Part shown: positions 25,101 through 37,100 of the stretch, piece by piece
Position numbering within the stretch: the stretch's first letter is position 1
Layout of the letters: the number at the start of each line of letters is the position of its first letter
Source: Cyrtodaria siliqua
Lineage: Eukaryota; Mollusca; Bivalvia; Adapedonta; Hiatellidae
Assembly (NCBI GenBank): GCA_037043455.1
Contig: JAWPHD010002624.1
Coordinates: 62,001-126,000 of the forward strand
Length of the DNA stretch: 64,000 bases
Reading direction: 5' to 3'
Notes under the pieces: model-generated
Databases searched by the model: none
Seen by the model: only the letters and a program-made list of their open reading frames with translations
Told to the model about the DNA's origin: nothing
Made by a program: the position numbers and the translations under genes

Positions 25101-28100
25101 ATCACTTTCATACTTCTTTTGTTAAACTTGTTAAAATGCCACTGACCGTTCCAAGGCGGTAGCCCTAGTATCAACCATTTTTGCGTTTGTGACGTCATAT
25201 GCCTTTATTCTTTATTAACATTGCCATTCATGTTGTCGTTTTGCGTGTTTTTTTTGTTTTTTGTCTGCATTCTTGTCTTGTCGTGCCCTCAATGATTTAT
25301 TCCCTTGTTCCTCTGGCGTCTGCCAAGTCATTCAGTACCTTCATTGTGGCTTTCTAGGCTGTTGTTTTTATATATAAAAATACACGAGCATCTTTGTATT
25401 GGTTAAAGAATAGTTCATGGCGTGAATTTCTTTACTAACACTGTTCCGTTTTATTGGGATGACAGTAGGGTAAGTGAGAGGTTTGGTGCACCCTAGAACC
25501 TGGTTTAAACCCCAAGCGGCCTTTTTTGCCACTGATCGTTCCAAGGCGGTAGGCCTATTGTCAACCATTTCTGTGTTTATAACGTCATATGCCTTTATTC
25601 CGTATTAATTGCCATTCATGTTAGTCTTTTTGCGTGTGTTTGGGTTTACTGTGGTCTGTGAAAGCTGATTTTCACTCATACATCCGGTTTATACTGCCTT
25701 CCCCGTGATAGACACCGTGATACTTTGAAACTAATTGACATAGATTCCATTAGGTATTGCGGCAAACCTGTTTAAGATACCGAATATATTGAGAGACTAC
25801 CTGCTTTAAGATACCCAAGCTATATTATATAATTATAATACAATTTATAATAATACACGTGTATTCAGATATCACCTGTGTTCAAACAACAAGTTTGCTC
25901 TTCCCGTAAGCAGTATTTTAATACAGTTTTGACTATAAATAGTTGTGTTTGTTGAATGGTGTTTTACATCATTTTAGCGCATTTTAGGCCATGTATGACG
26001 AATATTTTGTAGTAGAAGCATGCCACCCCATTTTTCCTGGGTAGAACCAGTACTGTATACCTCCCGCCATCCGTAAGAATCGACACTTTCTCACTTACAA
26101 GTGGAGCGTCCAGTGGGATTCGAACCCGTAGCGATGAGATGGTTTATAACGCAACGTCTCTAACCCTCGACCACGGAGACCCTCTTTGAATAGAAACGTA
26201 TATAGACATGTATATGTCATTTTGTCGTTACATTAATTCGGCGGTACCTTAATTGTCTTAGTCTAAATATACATTTATCCCGTTTACGACATTTAGAATA
26301 CTTGAAAGGACAGGGAACTGTTTGTGACTGTACATACGCATAGCTCGTGGAATAAATTAGTTAATCGGCAATTGGATTTGTCATTAGTAATTGGTTTGAT
26401 AGAGGAATAAACGGCCAAACGTCAATCTGCTGTAACAATGCCAGACATTAGAGATTGGTGAATACCGTATTTGTTGTACTGTTAGTAAACACAATACAAC
26501 ATAGATGATTCAAAGTTAAAAATATGTTTCGGCATTAAAAGCTCAGTATAACGTTAGTTATACTTATCGTTTGTGACAATAAGTTTCCTATAAGACTTTA
26601 TAGTGGAGTTTAAAAGAGTTACGACACGTAACGTTAAGTCAATGGTAATTGTTATCCTAGTGATAGCGTGTTATTTTTCAAGAGATAGTACGTCAAATGT
26701 TACGGAATCAAGGATCAAGACCTATAGATATATATAACTTCATGTGCGGTAATTGTTAGCTGCTTACATGTGTTAATCATCAATAGCATTGCTTTACAAA
26801 GCAACAATGGTGAAATGTAACATATCACATTGTTGAACGTGGAAATTGTTAGGATCATTAACGACGTTCGGTTTGCATTGATTAACCGTTTGGTGTGTTT
26901 GTGTTATTGGTTGAACGCATTAAGGTAGAGGAATTTGCATGATGCTCATTTAGATTTTTTTTTAAAAACAACAAACTATGATAAAAGATTAGTTGACAAA
27001 TCTCTCGTTTTACCAAAAGCTGGATTATGCTACCAATCTAATGATATTTAGTTTATGAGATTATAGTATTTTCGCTATAATAGTTCAGTTGCTATATAAC
27101 TATTAATATAATTGTTGTATTAATGCAACAAAAATGAAGAGAGCAGAACTTCGATTTAAATACAGGTTAAAAGAACAAGTGATTAGTAAGGATAATAAAA
27201 CTACAACGAGAGGTTCATTTGGAGGATGTTTTCAAGCTTCGTGTAATGTCAAAGGTCAGTCAGTGTTATTTTTTAAAAAATATTCGTTGTACACGCCTAA
27301 AGACACACATGCATTTAATTGAAACAAATTACTACTGTTCACGAAATAGTCTATATGAGGATTTAAGGTTATGAGAAGTATTTTTGTTGTTGTGTTCAAA
27401 ATACATTTTAATTGAATTCTGTGTAACTGAAATAACAATTAAATTACAAAACTAATATTTGATCATAATGATTTCAAATTGAAGAATAATAGAAATACTC
27501 TTGCGTCAATAATAGTAACAACATAATTAAACAGAAACCATCTACTTTTACTTTTTTTGGAATAATGAATGGTGTACCATAGAATTTCAAAATTTAAAGC
27601 TGTCAATATTTTAGACTCTAAATCTCCTCCAATCCTTTTAATACTCATCCTTAAGGATACATTTTCTTTTGCATTTCTTTATCTAGAAGTACAGTCGTTG
27701 AGCATGACCTTCTCCTTAATAGCTAGATATTGTATACACACAATAGTAGGCGTCTTACTTTTAAAAAAACAGAGGGTTTCATAAAAGATTTAGTGTCTTA
27801 TTTAATCAAAATAGTACTTAGATATCTCCGCCATTTTGTTGATGTCGGAGTTTTCATTATAATACTGTTGAACTTGCTATTGTTTGTCGGAGGAATCGTA
27901 TTGGTTTGATTGGTTAAATGGATAAATGAATGACAACTAATTACGTTGTACAGTTGTGTAATGGTAGCATTACGGCTAAGTAATCGTACGTTCATTTCCA
28001 GGCAGGATCGAACTTCGATCACTTGTCGAAATTATTTTTAAAATCAGTATTTTACACCTGACCAATTCTTCAAATGAGACTTGCCTATTAATGCTGCCTT

Positions 28101-31100
28101 GTTTGTTAGAGATTATAAACTGCATGGCGTGATATCTTTATTTACATTGTCCCGTTTATTGGGTTGACAATATGGTAAGAGTGAGGTGTTGGTGCAGTAT
28201 AGAACTCGGTTTAAACCCCACCAGCGGCCCTTTTTTTGCCACTGACCTACCAAGGCGGTTGCACTATTGTCAACCCTTTTGTGTTTGTGATGTCTTATTT
28301 TGCCTATAAAGATATCCCCGCCAGGCAATATAAGTAAAACACATACATGATCATGCATATATCATATAAAATACCGTTATATGAGGATTTAGTTAGACGT
28401 TATCATAGGGTCCACAATCTGTCCGGTCATCGCACAATCAAACAGGAAAGCATAGTGGCGAACTGTAAATGGGTCAACCACTAAACATGCTTTAGGTTGC
28501 AAAACTGTAGATTCCTAATCTATTTAACACGTTTAATAAAGATTGTATGAAAATGATTATGACCAAGGATCTTACGAAGTTTGTAAATCACATCACCATA
28601 GAAGTCAGGTTGTGATAGTCCTTGTCGCAGAAGAGTTCTTAAATTACTTTTATATTTTAAAAGTAGATCAGGGTTACGATTATTCAATTTTGCAAAGGTT
28701 TTTCGAAGTTTATGGTACCGGTAGCCCTGCTGTGGAGAAACGTTTTAGTTGTACAGATATTACGAATATTAAAGTCAACACGACAACAAGCTCTAGAGAA
28801 ACGAATAAGTTGAGAAACATAAGAAGTAGCTTGGGGAACATCTCCATCTAAATGGGGATAATTAACAATATCGAAATTAAAATCATCTCTCTTGTCATGG
28901 ATTTTACAAATTAGTTCGCCATTTTCAGTAGGGAGATGTAAATCAAGAAAAGAAGCGACAGTATCAGAAATGTTAGCTTTGTGGAGTTGAAGTTCCTTAG
29001 GATAGATATTATTAACCATAGTAGAAAAGAAAGGATTGTCAATGTTCGATATGTCATCCAAATACCGAGAGGTGTCATTAAAGGCTTCAGTTATATCTGC
29101 CTGAGTATCGGTTGAAAGACCGTTAGTATAATCTAGCGAAAAAAATAAACATCGTTTGTTTAATATATAAAGTACAATGCGAGTAAAAAATATAAAGGTT
29201 TCTTATAACTGAGAACTTCCTCTTGTAAAGAGATAAAAAATATTTTCCATACTTCGATCAAAGCAAAGCATGTGATGGGTAGTTTACTTAGTTCACTGTA
29301 CACCAGTTTGACTATAATTACTTTCGACATTTGCATCGTTACCCAGACTGCTATGTTTGTTATGCAGCAATTTATTAGCTGACAGAACTGTCTAGTTTCT
29401 TAGCAATTAAACCGTATTCGAATCTTGGAGATAAACAAAATATCGAACTTCGATGTAAGAACTTTGAGTTGAAGTTCCTCCGGACATTGTAAACCTAATC
29501 AGCCTGCGAGTTACTCTTACTCGCAGGCTGATCTGGGTTTACAATGGACACAAAGACTATTATAGTCCTGCTTAGCGGGTTAAGGGTTAAAAATCGGTAC
29601 TTTGAGGTAATTGATCAATAACTGAGTCCATTGACCTATACCGAATGTGTCATTCGTTTTAAAATATTCATTGTAGATCGAGGTAATTTGAAGATTTGAC
29701 CTGGAGATTTGGTGGAATCGGTCAAAATACAAAATGCTCAAATTCATAATCGAACGATTAAATATGAATGTTTCGACCCGATAAATGCATATTTGATGCG
29801 GTAGAAAGAAGGAGAGCAGTATACGAACACCAGCTAATATCTACATGTGGTGCTGTAATAATAAATACATAATAGAATGTAATAAACATTCAGCGTGTGT
29901 AATGCTAAAGGTTTTATGGTGTCTGCCTTCACGGTTAAGAAAAAGAAGGTATACAAGTCGAACAGGAAATGTAGCATTCAAGGCAAGACTATGTTTCCAT
30001 TCACAAGTTATCATGCTGTACTCAACTACATACACACAAACAGACAAGCAGACAAGTGCTAGACTTCATCAGAACAAGATTACAATAGTATACTTTTATA
30101 TTGTATATGTATCTTATATTTGTAACCATATTACACTATTATACTTGTTTATTGTATCTGTATCTTATACTTGTAACCATATTACAATAATATACTTGTA
30201 TATTGTATCTGTATCTTATATTTGTAACAAGATTACAATCTTATACTTGTATATTGTATCTGTATCTTATACTTGTAACCATATTACACTATTATACTTG
30301 TTTATTGTATCTGTATCTTATATTTGTAACCATATTACAATAGTATACTTGTATATTGTATCTGTATCTTATAATTGTAACAAGATTACAGTCTTATACT
30401 TGTTTATTGTATCTGTATCTTATACTTGTAACCATATTACAATATTATACTTGTATATTGTATCTGTATCTTATACTTGTAACCATATTACACTATTATA
30501 CTTGTATATTGTATCTGTATCTTATACTTGTAACAAGATAACAATATTATACTTGTATATTGTAAAATAGAAACAGAAGCATTGGAAACACAATAAATTG
30601 TACCAACTTATGTTGTCTACATATTACTGATAAGACTTGTCGATTATTATCAATGTAATGCAAACATAAAGTCTGATCAAAAGTTTCCAGAAATAATGTT
30701 TTTCTTCAAGAGAGAAGGCATAAATTGCATATTTGCTCTGCGAGTGTGCCACTGTATCAGTAAATCTTTTATAATGTATATGCATATTAAAAACCAAGCC
30801 GACTCTATTACAAAACCATTTATGTTAACCGTTCTTGTATTTTGATATTTTTATTTAAGAAATGGAGTAACATGGAATAATAGTGTATTATATCACGTTT
30901 TGTGAATTTTAAATTTTATACAATTGTAAATTATTTTTTATTGACATTTAACGTCAAGTCGTGAAAGAGCAGACGACAATTCGCATTAAACGATATTCTA
31001 TTTCGATTGTAATACGTCACCTTAGATCACGCGCATATATTCTAATGATATATCGTAGATTATACGAGCAATTTAAAACCAGACTAATATCACCGGTATA

Positions 31101-34100
31101 TTAGAATACTTGTCTTGCCCTCAGTTATATTGAAAATTTATCCCACGGTTGTTATCACTTATGCAAGACGTCAATAAAAGTGAGCCAACGCAATCAGTTT
31201 GCGCATTTTTGAAAACAGAAATTAAACGCTCAGCGTACATAGTAGTTTTTTTTACCCTGATATATTACTATACGCTTGTACGCAGTGCTTTTTTTTGCAT
31301 ACCGGATAAGGCGATCCGTGTTTTGCATGGATGCTGGAAAGCCTGATCTTATACAAGGGGGAAGATAAAAGTCGTGCACTGGTTATAAACAATGACAGTT
31401 CCATGACGTCATTGTGAAAATATTACACACAGCGTTAGTATAGTTGGCGATATCAACGCGCAGAGAATATAAATGGTATGCAAGAAAAAGAATCAACCAT
31501 GGGTATCCGGTTCAGATTCGGAAATTCCAACACTCGGTATAATTGGTTTAATCGGGACCTCAGCAGAGCCTCGGTTCCGATAAAAATAATTATACCTCGT
31601 AATGGAAGTCCCGATCTTCACCGGATAACCATTAACGATTCTTATAATCTTAACTGTTAGTTGATAGAACAATTAAAAAAGATAGCCCACATGCCCACTA
31701 ACCCTGATTAAAACACTCCAACGCGTCTAAGATAAGCACAATAAAGGTAACGAGATGTCAAATTACGGTGAAGGCAATTACAAGAGCATGGAAAAGAAAG
31801 AATGAATAGACAGTAAGGTGAATGTAATGAATGTAAACATTAGTACAGACTCAGTCCAAAACAATAAATAGTCTGTACCTGTGCTAAATGATAGGGTTAT
31901 TACTGTTTGGCAATGTGTTTAATCATTGGCACACCATTTATTCAGGTGCAATGCATTCTGGTTATAGTAATTGCCCAATTTGCATTCCGACAGCAGTAAT
32001 TGCCTAGACTGGACGTAATGAAAGTTGGAAATTTGCAGCTCTAACTTTAAAACAATTGACAGGGTTCATATAATAATATTATATATAATTTTGCATCGAA
32101 GATTAATAACGACTATAGAAGAACGCAGATCATAAATGAATGATTACCATACACCAGATACCCTTGGATGGTTTCAGTCATGAATACTGATTAAATATCT
32201 ACTTGTTTATTTACTCTTAATACGCCTTTTTCTCTGTTAGATTTGGAACATTTTGTAAAATAACTGACAGGAATAAACCCTATGTCACAGAAGTTTAATA
32301 TTCAACTAATGGAAATACATTATATAGTGGCTTTTTTAAAAGTAATATGAATAATGTTGTAACATTTGAATCGGATATGTATGCGGACATGTCGCTATAA
32401 GTATTTTGTCCCTGTATTTATATAATTAGACTAGGTTCTGTTGTAGCTTTTAGGGATACAGTGTTATCGCGACAAGTTGTTACATCAGTTATACAAACGT
32501 ATAACGTTTGAGGTTTTTTGCTCCCAAAGGATCACCTTTATCAGTATTTATTAACATTCACACTAGCGTTCGTTTGGTGCAGTGTGGCGGCTGTAAAAAG
32601 TCTCCCCGTGCTACGAATCAGTAGTGTTATTTTTACTGGTCCTTTGGGACCAACAAGTCCAATATAGGTGGCTTTGAAGTAGAATACCGCTTAATCCGGT
32701 GCTAGTGGGCGTGAGAAGTGTTGCTTCTTTCATTACTTCTCATGAACAGACTCAATAAAACCGAGTCTGCTGCTTTATTCTCTTAATTGTTTTTTTTTGC
32801 TCCCAAAGGATCACCTTTATCAGTATTTATTATCCTGAATTACATGATCGATGCATCAAAGGTATCTGTAGTAATTTATACCATACTTGGTTGACATTTT
32901 TATGTTATTGCTAACAAATCATGGTTTGTTACAGAACTTCACCGATGGACATATTAAACCATTATCTATCGAACACAAACGTCTTATTTCAATCTAAATT
33001 TACAGTGCACAATATAAGGAACACATATCATTGCAAATATTTTACATACAAGAAAACAAAGATCCATCATTTGGACCATATACACAAAGACACATTTATT
33101 AAACTTTAAACATATTTCACTGCTAATATATAGTTTACCGGGAAATATAACAGATTTACGATGAAAAAAATGCGCCGAGTAACAAGTTCTAACAGCATAA
33201 AATTAAACACTTCCCAATTAACACTTTGAAATTGCAATGGCATGTGGCTGAAACATTGGCTAAACCAGATGTATATACATATACTTACAGATAAACAATT
33301 CAGCACATATCTAAAATAAAACAAACTATAAGCATCATTATTAATGTACTAATCATGTATGCTTTTATTTACAGATGGCCACATCAAGCCCAAGTTTGTC
33401 GATTTTCTGCGTACAAAGAACAGGCAAGAGCATAGGACCAGCGATTACGAGATTCCTAACCTTATCATAAGGCGTGGTCAGCAGTTTGACGTCAGTATAA
33501 CCTTTGATAGAACATACTCCATACAGAATGACGAGCTCGTGCTTAAATTTGTGACTGGTAATATATATATATTTGATTTTTTTCTTAAATGTCACTTTTT
33601 TCAATAAAATAATTTTAGTCGGATTAACAATTCAAAAGTCATTTATAATTTCCATTACCATTACAAAACGATTCAACAGCCAATTTGTCATTGTTAAATA
33701 ACCATTTACCATAGTTGAATAGCCATTTATTAATACTGTCTCTAAATCAGACAGTTCTCGTCGTTAATGACACGTAATCCTGAATGTGATGTGGATGTTA
33801 TAATCTTATTTCAAACAAATAATACTTAATTCTCAGTTAATGGTCCGACAACTTTCGTCGCCCCTGTCTGTCTGTCTGTTTGTTTGTTTGTTTGTTACTA
33901 CGGTGTTTTTACTGTCTGACTGTAACATTTGGTTGGTTGAATCCTAAACATTGATCCAATTCATAATATATGAGCCATAAGTGTAGGTGTTTGTGTGCGT
34001 GTGTTAAATGTTCGTCAATGCTCAGCGTATGATGTCACGTACTAGTATATCAGAGAATGTTGCACCTTTGTTAAGGAAATTTTAATCGCGTGGATTTCAA

Positions 34101-37100
34101 GTGTTTGTTTTCTGGCGTTCGTCATAGCTAGTTGGTATGGAGGTTATGTTCTTTCCAAAACTATATAGCGATACATACATTATAGCTAGTCTATGCTTAT
34201 ATCAAGTTTGTCTCAAAAGTATATAGACACACATTTCATTTGGAATACTAGTATGTCATCTCTCTAAAGAAATTGTCATCATATTATCTAATTTTAAAAC
34301 AGAGAAAAAAGAGCAGAAAGAATAAGGTTTTCTGAGAATGGAAATAAAACAATTTATTATACCTCACTCAAAATTCTCTATGTAATTTCCCCATTCCCGA
34401 TCAGTCAACAATTGGTAATGTTTCATGGTAATGTTTCATGGCATGAAACATTATCTCGTGCATACCGATCATTATCTCGTGCATTACCGATCAGTCAACA
34501 ATTGGTAATGTTTCATGGTAATGTTTCATGGCATGAAACATTAAATCTTGAAAATTTGTTTCAAGTTCTTTATTGTTGTTAATAAAAAATAATTGCTGAT
34601 TAAATGAATTTTGATGTTTGGTATAATAAAATAAATATCACATCCCATGGAGGGTGATAGAACATATTGTCAACCCTCGATGTGGTAATGTCCACCTCGG
34701 CTAAAGCCTCGGTGGACATTACCAATCTCGGGTTGACAATATGTTCTATCACCCTCCATGGGATGTGATATTTATATATTGTCGCCGATTTGCTCTTATC
34801 TAAAAGCTTCTCAGTAAAATAATATAAATTTGTGTTTACTGTGTTGAACATAATATGTATGTGAGAGTGTTAAATTACCTCTCAATAATAGACGCAGGAA
34901 AACCGGATCTGCTGCTTTATTCTCTTGGGTGTATTTGTTGCTTCCAAATGATATCTCTGATCAGTATTTATGAATATTCAAACTAGTGTTCGTTTAGTGC
35001 ATGTGGCGGCGGCTGTAAAAAGTCTCCACGTGCTTTTTCCTTGTCCTTTGGGATCAACGAGCCCATTATAGGTGACGTTGCTTCTTACATGATCTCTCAT
35101 AAACAGACTGAATAAAACGAATTCTGCCACTTTATTCTCTTGGTTGTGTTCGTTGCTTCCAAAAGATCTCCCTTATGAGTATTTATTTTACTGCGTTTAA
35201 TATCTGTTTAATATATGTCTTCACAAACTTTTCGCGAGGCCGAAATCCTGAGTTCCATTAGTATAAACATGTTCGTTTATTAAAAGAAAACAATCAAATT
35301 CGTTAATTAACCACAATTAATTGTACGCATTTCCACACACTCTTCAACATTCGAAAAAAATCGTTCAACTATACAATATTATTATCGACATGGAAATAAT
35401 TACCATTATTGGCACAAACAAGATGCAGTTTGTCAACCAATTATAAATGTAAAATATTGTTGCAAACAATGAAACAGTAGTAAAACTAACTAAAGAATCA
35501 CATCCACCTTTGATTACACTGGTATGAAGTGCTTGTAAATATGACAGCAGGTATTGCTATCTTTTATTAACCAAGATTCATACTCATTCATAGACACAAA
35601 CGTGTAGACATCTATTATGCGGCAATTTGAAGACAACATACAGTTTCTATGTATTATTGAAAGTAAACCGTCAACTTTGGCTACGAAACCGGTCTTCAAA
35701 ACTCTGGCCATGTCTTTAGGGCATAAAATAATGCTTATGTGTCGATTAAAAGTCAAGATTTATTCACGGGTACTTAAAATACCCGTAATTGAATATGCGT
35801 AAAACGAATTAAGAGTTGCTAACTCATAATTCGACACTTTGGTAACGATAACCATAGGGTGATGGTTAAGGCGTATATATTGTAGTCATAGAGTTTGGAT
35901 TCGCAACATATGTACGTTACATATTTACTATACCATTAGTAGGATCTAAAAGGGTGTACATTTGTTGTAAAATGTTACATGTTGTGGGCAGGCTGGTAGC
36001 TTTACTGTTCATTTACATAGAACGTCAATGTTACGGGGAAGCAGCACTGTTACCGTGTGCCTAACTTATGATGACAGTAGGGTAAGTGTGGTGGTAAGTT
36101 AGGTGCACCCTAGTGCACCCTAGAACCTGGTTTAAACCCTCAGCGGCCTTTTTTGCCAATGACCGTTCCAAGGCGGTAGCCCTTTTGTCAACCATTTTTG
36201 TGTTTGTGACGTCATATGCCTTTATTCCTTATTAACACTGCCATTCAATTTTGCCGTTTGGCGTGTTTTGGGGTTTCCTGTATTCTGTGAAGTCTGCGTT
36301 TCTTGTTCGACTTTTGTACTTATTTTTAATGTCACATACGTTGTGCATTGATAAACAAACCCGATTTATTCCGCATGCATATACACGTATAGACCTTTAT
36401 ACGCCTTGTTTACGAAACAACAACAAACAGATTGGATACCCTATGTTATACTTAATATATTTTATATATTATATATATATATATATAAATTACTCATATA
36501 TTCCTGATAAATAATTATTTTAAAACTAAAACTTTACTTGTATGCAGGTCGACAACCGTTACAAAGTAAAGGAACAGTTGTACCAGTACACAGAGTTCAA
36601 GAGTTTAAACAGGCACAATGGGCATATCAGCTAGTTCGGGTGGAAGACAAGGTTGTCCACTTAAAGGTCTGTTCTTCTAACGATGCTATTGTTGGACGGT
36701 ATAACCTCTTTATAGAAACAACACATAAAACTGAACAAGGAGAGATAGAAAAGTACAGATATTCACAGCCAGATGATATCTATTTGCTGTTTAATCCGTG
36801 GAATAAAGGTAATTCTGCACGTATTTTTTCATGACTTTCTTTAATTATATTATACAACAATGAATTTGATTAGATGAAAAGCACTATCGAAAATGCCAGT
36901 ATCTGCGGTAAATGCAGTAAATACCTAGGTTTAAGTGGCGCTTTCATGAGTTACAAAAAAAAAATAATGCAAAACGACTACGACTATAAAATCTTTAACA
37001 CTATAGCATAAATAATACTCTAATCTACTTGTTAGCTTAAAGAATGTAATAAAAATAGTTGTAAATGGGGGTTGGAGTTTTAAATGTATGTTATATACAG

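Noticed and set aside
20919..25690. Hammerhead ribozyme, which some Penelope-like elements carry
   Set aside because: I looked for CTGATGA paired with GAAA and a cleavage triplet in the element and tails and saw no convincing core. A covariance-model search would settle it.
26100..26185. Functional tRNA gene
   Set aside because: Box A and box B are good, but acceptor and anticodon arms do not pair properly and a SINE body follows.
29845..30570. 241-codon open frame with repeating CNHIT-LYL-IVSVSYT units
   Set aside because: It is the 51-bp minisatellite read in one frame; the period is divisible by three, other frames are open too, and no start context or family match exists.
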